Shown here in pieces: positions 25,961-34,464 of a stretch of DNA of 34,464 nucleotides (position 1 is the stretch's first letter; the number at the start of each line of letters is the position of its first letter). The position numbers were made by a program, and so were the translations under genes. Location: contig JAKUUI010000020.1 of NCBI GenBank assembly GCA_022448485.1, positions 1-34,464 on the forward strand. The letters run 5' to 3'. Below the pieces are notes generated by a model. That model was given only the letters and a program-made list of their open reading frames with translations, was not told where the DNA came from and did no database searches. The DNA comes from SAR324 cluster bacterium. GTDB lineage: Bacteria; SAR324; NAC60-12.

Positions 25961-27745
25961 TTAACGCGTGGCAGTTTTTCCCTGAGAGGTACTTTCTGCA
26001 TTATGCTCTTCAGGGAATGGTAAAACATCTTTAAACAAGAGAGTACGTTGAACAATCTCTTTAAAGATCGGTGCAGCTACAGTTCCACCGTAATGTGAAG
26101 TTCGTGGCTGTTCAACTACAACGAGTACTGTGACCAAAGGAGCCGAAGCTGGTGCAAATCCGACAAACGAAGCAATGTAACGTGTTTTCGAATATCGTCC
26201 GAGCTGTTGATCGTAAATTTGGCTCGTACCTGTTTTTCCTGCAACTTGATAGCCCTTGATCGCTGCTCGTTTGGCAGTTCCACCTTTATGTGTTACAGAA
26301 ATAAGATATTTTTTAAGCAGTTCCGCCACTGAGGGTTCGACCACAGGATTGCGGACTCCTGCACCGAATTTGTGGATCACTTTGTCTTCAGCGTCCACGA
26401 TTTTCATTAATTTGTTGCCGTTTTTGTCAAGGACATGGTCCACAATAAATGGCGGAACCCATTCACCTTCATTAGCAAAAACATTTGCTGCACTCACCAT
26501 TTGCAAAGGTGAAACAAGAATAGCTTGTCCAAAAGAAATATTGGCATGGTCGATCGTTTGCCATTTTTTGGGAGAAATAACTCTTCCGGTTGCCTCAGCG
26601 GCGACACCGGAGTTTGGACGTTGTCCAAAACCGAAGCGTATGATGTAATCATGAAAAAGTGATGGAGGCATGCTCATACCAATTTTTGCTGCACAAATAT
26701 TTGAAGATTTTTTTAAAACCTGCTGAAGTGACATTATGCCATGTGGAGACGTATCACGGATTAGGTTACTGCCTATCTTATATTCACCATCTTCACAGAA
26801 AAATTCTTGGTCAGGCGAAATCTGCCCCTCATTCAGTCCGGCAGCAATAGTGATCATTTTAAAAGTGGAACCAGGTTCATACCCCACTGTTGCAGCATGG
26901 TTGAGGTGATGTGCACGACTGTAGTGCTGATAACGGTTTGGATCAAACCCTGGAAAAGTTGCCATTGCTAGAATGGCTCCAGTTTTGGCATGAAGTGCCA
27001 CCACAGCTCCACGATCTGCTCGCGATTTTATTACTCCTTCGCGCAATGCTTTTTCTGCAAAATGCTGAATAGTGCTGTCGATTGTCAACTGCAGGGAATA
27101 TTGGTCCGGTATTTTTTTTGGAATGTTAGAAAGTGGAACTGTACGGAACATACCTTCTTTCTCTACAATATATGCCGTTGGTTTGCCTGCAAGTAAAGAC
27201 TCGTATTTGTTCTCTAAACCTTCCAACCCCTGGGTGTCAATTCCGGCGTATCCCAGAAGTTGTCCGGCAAAATTCCCATTGGGGTAAAATCTACGGAATT
27301 CCTCAATAAATCCTATCCCGTTCAAATCCAGCTTTTGTACCAGTTTTGTTTGATTCGGAGGTAATTTGCGTTTAATCCAGACGAAATGACGTTTCGATTT
27401 TAGTTCATTCAGTAGTTTGTGGTATGGGATATTTAGGATGGGAGAAAGAAGTCTTGCTGTTTCAGAAGGTGAATCTATTTGTGGCGGCTTTGCAAAAAGC
27501 GATTTAAGTTGAATTGAAATAGCTAATATTCGTCCGTTTTTGTCTAAGATCTTTCCTCGGCGCGGTTCCAGCGTTACTGTACGCTCATGCTGTGACTTTG
27601 CTTTTTCGACGTAATAATCTGCTTTTAGAATCTGCAAGTAAAACACTCTGCCTAATACTGCAAGAAAACAAATTCCAAAAAAAGTCAGTACTGTAAGGAG
27701 ACGTGTTTTGAAACTGTAGAGCTGAAAACGTGGAAATTGATTCAT
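25961..27745 (-). CDS. ftsI: Division-specific transpeptidase FtsI (PBP3) / class B penicillin-binding protein
   Basis: A peptidoglycan DD-transpeptidase that crosslinks septal wall in the periplasm and is anchored by one N-terminal membrane helix (LLTVLTFFGICFLAVLGRVFYLQIL). It has the class B dimerisation region starting RGKILDKNGRILA, then the catalytic SxxK as GSTFKM near residue 293, SSN near 347 and KTGTSQ near 504. The 594-residue length fits FtsI/SpoVD rather than PBP2. It follows ftsL, as FtsI genes usually do. The ORF track start at 27775 is a TTG inside ftsL. I choose the ATG at 27745 (MNQFPRFQ), 7 bases after the ftsL stop, although the ATG at 27772 is possible. No murE or murF gene follows; instead pdxA converges on it. 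Confidence 0.95.
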   Translation of the reverse strand: MNQFPRFQLYSFKTRLLTVLTFFGICFLAVLGRVFYLQILKADYYVEKAKSQHERTVTLEPRRGKILDKNGRILAISIQLKSLFAKPPQIDSPSETARLLSPILNIPYHKLLNELKSKRHFVWIKRKLPPNQTKLVQKLDLNGIGFIEEFRRFYPNGNFAGQLLGYAGIDTQGLEGLENKYESLLAGKPTAYIVEKEGMFRTVPLSNIPKKIPDQYSLQLTIDSTIQHFAEKALREGVIKSRADRGAVVALHAKTGAILAMATFPGFDPNRYQHYSRAHHLNHAATVGYEPGSTFKMITIAAGLNEGQISPDQEFFCEDGEYKIGSNLIRDTSPHGIMSLQQVLKKSSNICAAKIGMSMPPSLFHDYIIRFGFGQRPNSGVAAEATGRVISPKKWQTIDHANISFGQAILVSPLQMVSAANVFANEGEWVPPFIVDHVLDKNGNKLMKIVDAEDKVIHKFGAGVRNPVVEPSVAELLKKYLISVTHKGGTAKRAAIKGYQVAGKTGTSQIYDQQLGRYSKTRYIASFVGFAPASAPLVTVLVVVEQPRTSHYGGTVAAPIFKEIVQRTLLFKDVLPFPEEHNAESTSQGKTATR

Positions 27746-27752
27746 GTTGATC

Positions 27753-28136
27753 TTATTCACCACTGCTGACATCAACCCAGGAAAGTCGATATTGCACTGC
27801 GTCGGGAGCTGCCATACGCATTGTTTTTTCCGCTAGAATTTCCAGACGTTGCGGGCGTGTTAGATAGCTAATTTCTACTTCCAGCAATTCTATCTGAGAA
27901 GACAATTTTGAACGCTTAGTTTCCAGCGAATCAATTCGGTGTGCCACCTGGCGGTAATTCATCCATTGTGAAAGATAAAAAATGCCTCCAATTGTTACCA
28001 GACCCCAAACCAGCAATGTGATACGAAAAGACTGCATAGACTGCCAAATAAATCGAGGCACCAGCTTCCAGCGAAACTGATGTTTTAAAGATCTCGGTTC
28101 TCGCCTAGCAGAATGAATGATTGATCTAAGGGACAT
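27753..28136 (-). CDS. ftsL: FtsL-like division protein
   Basis: A 127-residue bitopic membrane protein. A basic cytoplasmic N-terminus (about 35 residues) is followed by one membrane segment (FRITLLVWGLVTIGGIFYLSQW), a coiled-coil-prone stretch (RIDSLETKRSKLSSQIELLEVEISYL) and RPQRLEILAEKTMRMAAP, the usual FtsL ending in which the coiled coil is followed by an R-x-E-x-x-A-x-x motif. FtsL joins FtsB and FtsQ to activate FtsWI. The position directly upstream of ftsI supports the call. The usual upstream genes mraZ and rsmH are missing: the next gene is the divergent acyl-CoA dehydrogenase after about 290 bases. Confidence 0.88.
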   Translation of the reverse strand: MSLRSIIHSARREPRSLKHQFRWKLVPRFIWQSMQSFRITLLVWGLVTIGGIFYLSQWMNYRQVAHRIDSLETKRSKLSSQIELLEVEISYLTRPQRLEILAEKTMRMAAPDAVQYRLSWVDVSSGE

Positions 28137-28368
28137 TGAAAATTTCTATATAAAAACTGTGCTACTCTTTGTTTGAAAACTTTCCAATTGTGTCAATAAA
28201 ATGAACACACTGTATACTTCTGCACAAACTGTCCCAAATAGTTAGATTTTCTTCAATCCTTTGTAGCTCAAATGCAGTTCAAATTGATAGGGTATTCAAA
28301 AAGTGATTATCCAGAAAAGTCTTTCTACTGTATATAAATTAAGGTATTCTCAAACTTATGCAGTCAGC

Positions 28369-28390
28369 TAAGATTATTTTTTGAATCTTA
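28369..28390 (+). promoter_or_regulatory. Inverted repeat upstream of the acyl-CoA dehydrogenase gene, possible operator
   Basis: TAAGATT (28369-28375) and AATCTTA (28384-28390) form a perfect 7-base inverted repeat around ATTTTTTG, 40 bases before the acyl-CoA dehydrogenase start. A fatty-acid-responsive repressor site is one possible reading. The repeat is AT-rich, and no regulator gene is in the window. The rest of this 293-base gap shows a looser symmetry GTGT...ACAC at 28190-28208 and nothing else I can support. Confidence 0.28.
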
Positions 28391-28429
28391 ATAAACTTCA
28401 ACAATTTTCTGAAATTTATCCAAAATAAA

Positions 28430-30280
28430 ATGAGCAGTAGAGAACTAACACTTGATCAGCGTGACATAAGTTTTGTAATACGGGAATGGCTTCCGATCGG
28501 ACAGCTCAGCGAATCAGAAAAATTTGCCGATTTCGATGAAGAGACTCTTGACTTGATGGTTCAGGAAGGAATCCGTTTTGCGATTGAGGTGGTTGCACCT
28601 ACACGCTCTGAAAGTGACCGTGAAGGCTGCCGCATGGAAGATGGACGGGTCAAAGTATCAAAATGTTTGCGGAAACCTTATCAACAGGCTTATGAGCTGG
28701 GATGGGCTTCGGTTAGCGCCTCTTCTGAATACGGAGGAATGGGGGCGCCGGCGACTCTGGGTTTAATAGTTAATGAAGCGCTTAGTGGAGCAAATCTTGG
28801 ACTGTGCATGTTTTTCGGCCTCACTTCCGGAGCAGCAAAACTGATTGAAACCTTTGGTTCAAATGCGCTTAAAGAGAAATACATCACTAAAATGTTTCAA
28901 GGAAAGTTCACAGGAACCATGTGCTTGAGTGAGCCACAGGCCGGTTCGGATGTAGGAGCCGGTACGACAAGCGCTGAATCGGTTGGAGGAGGCGTTTACA
29001 AAATCAAAGGTACAAAATGCTGGATTTCTTCAGGTGACAGTGACTTGGGTGAAAATGTAGTTCATACAGTATTGGCACGCATTAAGGGAGCCCCGGAAGG
29101 AACGAAAGGCTTGAGCTTGTTCGTAGTTCCTCATACCCGAGTAAATGATGACGGCTCACTCGGAAAGTGGAACGATGTCACAGTTGCCTCCATTGAAGAT
29201 AAAATGGGAATTCACTCCAGCCCTACTGCGGTTTTGAATTTTGGTGAAAACGAGGATTGTTACGGATGGATTCTTGGGTCAGAGGGAAAAGGTATGTCTG
29301 CAATGTTCCAGATGATGAACGGCGCCAGGATTTACACCGGTATAATCGGATTGGCTCTTGGTGGAGCGGCTTATGAAAACACAAAAACCTATGCGTATGA
29401 ACGGGTGCAGGGTACTAACATTTCAAAAATCAGCGATCCGGAAGCGCCTCGTGTTTCGATTGTTGAACATCCTGCAGTACGGTTGAATTTGATCAATATG
29501 AAGGCTAGGGTAGAAGCAATGCGTGCTTTACTCTACTATACTTCTTTACAATTCGACTTAGAGCAAATTGCAAAAACCGATGATGAACAGCAAATGGCAC
29601 AAAACATGGTCGATCTGCTGACACCAATGTGCAAAGGCTGGTGTACTGAAGTTGGTCAGGAAGTTGTGCAGATCGGAATTCAAGTCCTCGGCGGTGTCGG
29701 TTACACCAGAGATTTTCCTTTGGAGCAACTGTATCGCGATGCCAGAATATCCACGATTTACGAAGGTACAACTGACATTCAAGCTCTGGATTTAATAGGC
29801 AGAAAAATGGTCCAAAATGGTGGTATCCTTTTTCAGCAACTAATGGAACAATTCAGTCAGTTGATAGAAAAACATAAGGAACATCCAGCTCTTGGAAAAC
29901 TTTTCAAAACTTTTGAGGGATACTGTGAAACTCTTTATGAAACATCTATGGGCTCGCAAGAAGTGCTGAAAACACGGGGTATGGAAGGTGTCGCACTTTA
30001 TGCAACTCCTTTTTTGATGTTTATTTCTTCGGTTACAGCAGGCTGGCTCTTGCTGCAGCAAGCCGTTGTGGCTACCGGAAAATTAGATGGCATTAAGGAA
30101 GAAAAGGGGGTAGATGATCTTGAGGTTTCAGGATTGCTAGAGGAGAACGAGAATGCGCTGTTTTACGCGAACAAGCTCAAAACCACACGCTATTTTGTGG
30201 AGGTCATAATTCCACAATTTGATGCTTTGCTTGTGGGAGGTAAAAAGCAAAATTACGATGCTCTGGATATTGTTTTTTGA
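28430..30280 (+). CDS. Acyl-CoA dehydrogenase (fatty acid beta-oxidation, first step)
   Basis: A FAD-dependent enzyme forming the trans-2 double bond in acyl-CoA. The core shows TGTMCLSEPQAGSDVG (flavin- and substrate-binding loop), KIKGTKCWISSGD, GAR-x-Y in MMNGARIYTGIIGLALG, QVLGGVGYTRDFPLEQLYRDARI, and the catalytic base E445 in IYEGTTDIQALDL. At 616 residues it belongs to the long subgroup with an extra N-terminal segment and a C-terminal helical extension (about residues 480-616), as opposed to the 380-residue short form. It is the first of three beta-oxidation genes. A hairpin and T-run lie between it and the FadB-like gene, so downstream expression may be partly uncoupled. Chain-length preference is unknown. 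Confidence 0.95.
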   Translation: MSSRELTLDQRDISFVIREWLPIGQLSESEKFADFDEETLDLMVQEGIRFAIEVVAPTRSESDREGCRMEDGRVKVSKCLRKPYQQAYELGWASVSASSEYGGMGAPATLGLIVNEALSGANLGLCMFFGLTSGAAKLIETFGSNALKEKYITKMFQGKFTGTMCLSEPQAGSDVGAGTTSAESVGGGVYKIKGTKCWISSGDSDLGENVVHTVLARIKGAPEGTKGLSLFVVPHTRVNDDGSLGKWNDVTVASIEDKMGIHSSPTAVLNFGENEDCYGWILGSEGKGMSAMFQMMNGARIYTGIIGLALGGAAYENTKTYAYERVQGTNISKISDPEAPRVSIVEHPAVRLNLINMKARVEAMRALLYYTSLQFDLEQIAKTDDEQQMAQNMVDLLTPMCKGWCTEVGQEVVQIGIQVLGGVGYTRDFPLEQLYRDARISTIYEGTTDIQALDLIGRKMVQNGGILFQQLMEQFSQLIEKHKEHPALGKLFKTFEGYCETLYETSMGSQEVLKTRGMEGVALYATPFLMFISSVTAGWLLLQQAVVATGKLDGIKEEKGVDDLEVSGLLEENENALFYANKLKTTRYFVEVIIPQFDALLVGGKKQNYDALDIVF

Positions 30281-30285
30281 AATAA

Positions 30286-30317
30286 GGCGGGCATGTAATC
30301 CCGCCCTACCGTTTTTT
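30286..30317 (+). terminator. GC-rich hairpin with T-run between acyl-CoA dehydrogenase and fadB
   Basis: GGCGGG (30286-30291) pairs perfectly with CCCGCC (30300-30305) around the 8-base loop CATGTAAT. CTACCG then separates the stem from TTTTTT (30312-30317). This looks like an intrinsic terminator or attenuator with the T-run shifted a few bases. The next gene's Shine-Dalgarno AGGA begins 3 bases after the T-run. A small dispersed palindrome (REP-like) is another possibility. Confidence 0.42.
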
Positions 30318-30328
30318 ATAAGGAAATT

Positions 30329-32485
30329 ATGGAATATAAAGGCCAGGCAATTCAGTGCCGTACTCTAGAAAATAATATTGTAGAGTTGATATTTGACGCA
30401 CAGGGGGAATCGGTCAATAAATTTGACCAAAGCTCTCTTGCAGAACTTCGAGAAGTGGTAAAACTATTAGAAACAGATAAATCAGCTAGTGGGCTGCTTG
30501 TTACCAGTGGTAAGGATGTATTTATAGTTGGTGCCGATATTAATGAGTTTCTGAAAGGATTTCAAGCTCCTCAAGACGAATTGGTTCAATGGGTTAGAGA
30601 TGCTCAACAGGTTTTTGTGGATCTGGAAAATTTGAAGTATCCCAGTGTTTGTGCAATCAACGGATATGCACTTGGCGGTGGTTTTGAGTTTGGTCTGGCC
30701 TGCACATATCGGGTGGCCTCCACCAAAGCTAAAGTTGGACTTCCGGAAGTAAAACTGGGCTTGCTCCCGGGATTTGGAGGCACCTCCCGCCTGCCGCGAT
30801 TAGTTGGTGCAGATAATGCGCTGGAATGGATTGCCGGTGGAACGGAAAACACACCGGAAAAAGCACAGGAAATTGGAGCTGTTGATGCCGTTGTTGAGCC
30901 GGATATTTTGCGTGAGGCAGCATTGGATCTGCTTGCACGAGCAAGTAGTGGTGAATTGGATTGGCAAGCAAAACGAAAGGAAAAAAAGGAAGCATTAAAG
31001 TTGAATGAAAATGAGACAATGATGACCTTTGAAACTGCACGGGCGTTCATTGCACGAAAAGCAGGTCCAAATTATCCTGCTCCACTAACAATTGTTGGTG
31101 TTATGCAGGCTGGTGCAAGATTCCATTTAGATGGAGCATTGGAAATTGAGGCAGAAGGATTTGCTGAACTTGCCAAGTCTCAGGAAGCTTCAGCCTTGAT
31201 AGGTTTGTTTTTAGGTGATCAATTGCTGAAGAAAAAAGCTAAAAGTTCTAAAAAAATGGCAGAACCCGTTAACCGAGCAGCAGTTCTTGGTGCAGGTATT
31301 ATGGGTGGAGGAGTAGCTTATCAATCGTCTTACAAAGGGATACCAATCGCAATGAAAGACATTGCCCAGTCTCAGTTGGATTTAGGCATGAGAGAAGCCA
31401 CAACAATTATGCAAAAACATGTTGATCGGGGCCGGATGGAATCACAGAAAATGGCTGAGGTTTTAACTGGGATCACTCCAACTCTTTCTTATGAAAACCT
31501 GGCTGATGCAGACCTGATTGTTGAGGCAGTTGTGGAAAAGGAAAGCGTGAAAAAAATTGTACTTGCTGAAACTGAAGATATTATCCGTGAAAACGCAATT
31601 CTGACTTCCAATACTTCAACTATTTCAATCTCGAAACTTGCTAAAGACTTGAAACGTCCGAAACAGTTTTGCGGTATGCACTTTTTCAATCCGGTTCACA
31701 GGATGCCTTTGGTAGAGGTAATTCGTGGAGAAAAAAGCAGTGAGTCTACAATTGCAACCACAGTAGCCTATGCAGCCGCAATGGGCAAAAGCCCGATTGT
31801 GGTTAATGACTGTCCTGGCTTCCTTATTAACCGAGTGTTGTTTCCATATTTTGCTGGTTTCTCAGGTTTAATAAATGACGGTGTAGGTTTCGAGCATATT
31901 GATAAAGTAATGGAAAAATTTGGCTGGCCTATGGGGCCGGCATTTTTGCTGGATGTGGTCGGTATTGATACAGCCTTTCATGCAGGTGGAGTGATGGCAG
32001 AAGGATTTCCCGATCGTATGAGTCAGGATGTGCAAACTATTATTTCCAAAATGTTTGAGCAAGAATGGTTTGGTCAAAAAAACGAAAAGGGTTTTTATAT
32101 CCACACCAAAGATAAGAAGGGCAAGCCCAAAAAAGAAGCAAATCCAGAAATAGATGATTTCCTCAGGTATTTGGAGGTTGGCAGCGGTGAAGGTATCAGC
32201 GATGAGGATATCATTGACCGGATGATGCTTCCCATGTTGATGGAAAGCTCTCGCTGTCTGGAAGACAAAATAGTCCAAACTCCAGTAGAAGTTGATATGG
32301 GCGTGATTTATGGACTCGGTTTCCCTCCATTTAGAGGCGGCATCTTCCGCTGGGCTGATTCTGTTGGTTTGAGTGATTTGCTCCAGAGTGCTGAAAAGTG
32401 CAGGTCATTGGGCAAAGTGTATGAACCAACTGAGCAAATCAAGAAAATGGTAAAAGATGGAATGTTGTTTCATCCTATTCAGTGA
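30329..32485 (+). CDS. fadB: FadB-like bifunctional enoyl-CoA hydratase / 3-hydroxyacyl-CoA dehydrogenase
   Basis: Carries out steps two and three of beta-oxidation. The N-terminal hydratase domain has INGYALGGGFEFGLACTYRVAS and VGLPEVKLGLLPGFGGTSRLPRL, containing the two catalytic glutamates. The dehydrogenase domain begins about residue 312 with the NAD loop VLGAGIMGGGVAYQ and has the catalytic H451 in GMHFFNPVHRMPLVEVIRG, then the helical C-terminal domains (NDCPGFLINRVL, YGLGFPPFRGGIFRW). At 718 residues it matches FadB (729) in size and order. AGGA 4 bases upstream supports the ATG at 30329. The partner thiolase gene follows after 131 bases, giving the alpha and beta subunits of a trifunctional complex. 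Confidence 0.95.
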   Translation: MEYKGQAIQCRTLENNIVELIFDAQGESVNKFDQSSLAELREVVKLLETDKSASGLLVTSGKDVFIVGADINEFLKGFQAPQDELVQWVRDAQQVFVDLENLKYPSVCAINGYALGGGFEFGLACTYRVASTKAKVGLPEVKLGLLPGFGGTSRLPRLVGADNALEWIAGGTENTPEKAQEIGAVDAVVEPDILREAALDLLARASSGELDWQAKRKEKKEALKLNENETMMTFETARAFIARKAGPNYPAPLTIVGVMQAGARFHLDGALEIEAEGFAELAKSQEASALIGLFLGDQLLKKKAKSSKKMAEPVNRAAVLGAGIMGGGVAYQSSYKGIPIAMKDIAQSQLDLGMREATTIMQKHVDRGRMESQKMAEVLTGITPTLSYENLADADLIVEAVVEKESVKKIVLAETEDIIRENAILTSNTSTISISKLAKDLKRPKQFCGMHFFNPVHRMPLVEVIRGEKSSESTIATTVAYAAAMGKSPIVVNDCPGFLINRVLFPYFAGFSGLINDGVGFEHIDKVMEKFGWPMGPAFLLDVVGIDTAFHAGGVMAEGFPDRMSQDVQTIISKMFEQEWFGQKNEKGFYIHTKDKKGKPKKEANPEIDDFLRYLEVGSGEGISDEDIIDRMMLPMLMESSRCLEDKIVQTPVEVDMGVIYGLGFPPFRGGIFRWADSVGLSDLLQSAEKCRSLGKVYEPTEQIKKMVKDGMLFHPIQ

Positions 32486-32607
32486 GCAGTTTTAAACAGT
32501 TAGATATTTTGTTAATTTAAAAGGACAGAATTAAGAAAGATCCAGACTTACGGGTGCATTTGATTTTGATCTGAAATAATTATGTTCCAGAACTATAACA
32601 ATTATAA

Positions 32608-33780
<1,173 letters not shown>

Positions 33781-33799
33781 TGTAAATCTTAAGAGACAT

Positions 33800-33823
33800 T
33801 TTGCTGCAACGAATATCAGCAAA
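33800..33823. terminator. Hairpin between convergent fadA and pyruvate kinase genes
   Basis: TTTGCTG (33800-33806) and CAGCAAA (33817-33823) form a perfect 7-base stem with a 10-base loop, in the 48 bases between the two convergent stop codons. No long T-run follows on either strand. A role as shared weak terminator is inferred from position. Confidence 0.3.
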
Positions 33824-33828
33824 GAGTT

Positions 33829-34464
33829 TCAAGGCAGGTGACGGATTTGAATAGCGTCGATTTTTCCAGAACCCGCAAATACATCCGAAATGACCACCAC
33901 TTTTTCTTCTGACTGAAATCCTTCCCTTTCTTTGAGTACGTTGAATGCAGTTTGCAACGTTTTTTCCGGATCCTGGCTGAAGGCTATTCTGAAAGGACGG
34001 ATTCCACGTCCCATCGTCATTGTTCTTCGGGCCTGACTGACGTTTGTGAAGGCGTAAATGTCGCTATGAACTGGACGGCAATTACAAACTAAATCAGCCA
34101 TCAAACCACGTCGTGTGATTACAACTATGCAGCGTGCACCCAACGATTGAGCCAGCTCGACTGCAGCCACGGACAATTTTTGCTTGTCGCTGCTTACTTC
34201 CAACTTATCTACGAAACGCAGACCGGGATGATGTTCGACGTTTTCAGCAATATTTACCAGTTGATCGATGCAACGCAGTGGATATTTACCGATTGAAGTT
34301 TCTCCGGATAACATAACTGCATCAACTTCTTCATAAACCGCATTTGCAACATCTGTCACTTCTGCACGGGTGGGTATTGGATTTGAGATCATTGATTCAA
34401 GCAAATGTGTAGCAACGATCACCCTCTTTCCCTGTTCTGCACACGAGCGGACAATTCTGCGCTG
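33829..34464 (-). CDS. pyk: Pyruvate kinase, C-terminal part (5' end outside window)
   Basis: The last 211 residues of the glycolytic enzyme that makes pyruvate and ATP from phosphoenolpyruvate. The frame stays open to the window edge (QRRIVRSCAEQGKRVIVATHLLESM), so the ORF track start at 34422 is an internal valine codon, not the real start. Landmarks are ATHLLESMISNPIPTRAEVTDVANAV, EVDAVMLSGETSIGKYPLRCI at the end of the barrel, and the alpha/beta C-terminal domain with VVITRRG and the final strand. The usual motif is ATQMLESM; here it reads ATHLLESM, a change seen in part of the family. The N-terminal metal- and ADP-binding residues lie outside the window. It converges on fadA. Confidence 0.93.
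   Translation of the reverse strand, partial: QRRIVRSCAEQGKRVIVATHLLESMISNPIPTRAEVTDVANAVYEEVDAVMLSGETSIGKYPLRCIDQLVNIAENVEHHPGLRFVDKLEVSSDKQKLSVAAVELAQSLGARCIVVITRRGLMADLVCNCRPVHSDIYAFTNVSQARRTMTMGRGIRPFRIAFSQDPEKTLQTAFNVLKEREGFQSEEKVVVISDVFAGSGKIDAIQIRHLP

Noticed and set aside
28190-28208. GTGT...ACAC dyad as a regulator site
   Set aside because: The arms are only four bases with imperfect inner symmetry, expected often by chance; mentioned only as a weak pattern.
30604-31050. 148-residue open frame antisense to fadB
   Set aside because: Ser/Ala-rich shadow of the hydratase domain; the plus-strand frame has all the catalytic motifs.

Overview
The window looks like a chromosomal segment of a free-living Gram-negative bacterium. 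The evidence is a periplasmic HtrA-type protease, two proteins with lipoprotein or signal-peptide starts, the FtsA/FtsZ/FtsL/FtsI division set, and a FadB/FadA pair of proteobacterial type. It is moderately AT-rich, gene-dense and mostly housekeeping. A type 3 (archaeal/eukaryotic-like) prolyl-tRNA synthetase and a broken-up division cluster argue against a typical gammaproteobacterium. A deep-branching marine proteobacterium (deltaproteobacterial or SAR324-like) is my guess only; nothing in the sequence proves it. I saw no rRNA, tRNA, CRISPR array, insertion sequence or phage gene.

Layout. 1-2575: end of a nucleoside/simple-sugar ABC importer operon (ATPase C-terminus plus two permeases), visibly more GC-rich than what follows. 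2805-6911: proS, a long PRPP-synthetase-like gene and trkA in one direction. 7001-7333: small putative lipoprotein. 7546-10632: ftsA-ftsZ, with an FtsZ that carries a very long acidic linker. 10863-12751: two overlapping membrane FHA-domain genes. 12757-18222, minus strand: an unrecognised exported protein, an alpha-phosphohexomutase, an RluA-family pseudouridine synthase and a DUF4340-like membrane protein. 18488-21765, plus strand: aconitase and an HNH-domain protein. 21762-24770, minus strand: serC, an HtrA protease and a pteridine-reductase-like SDR. 24799-25839, plus strand: pdxA. 25961-28136, minus strand: ftsL-ftsI. 28430-33780, plus strand: a beta-oxidation cluster (acyl-CoA dehydrogenase, FadB-like, FadA-like). 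33829-34464, minus strand: 3' part of a pyruvate kinase gene.

How the genes work together. FtsA, FtsZ, FtsL and FtsI are all divisome parts, but they lie in two separate, oppositely oriented blocks about 15 kb apart. SerC and PdxA both serve DXP-dependent pyridoxal phosphate synthesis, and SerC also serves serine synthesis. The three fad genes can carry out the complete beta-oxidation spiral. The least explained part is 10863-14403, where two membrane FHA proteins run tail-to-tail into an exported protein of unknown function, directly downstream of ftsZ. It is my best candidate for something undescribed, but no function can be read from sequence alone.

No gene-free stretch exceeds 300 bases. 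The longest is 28137-28429, between the divergent ftsL and acyl-CoA dehydrogenase genes; it holds a short inverted repeat. Shine-Dalgarno sequences are weak or absent before most genes. Clear ones precede ftsA, ftsZ, fadB and fadA.
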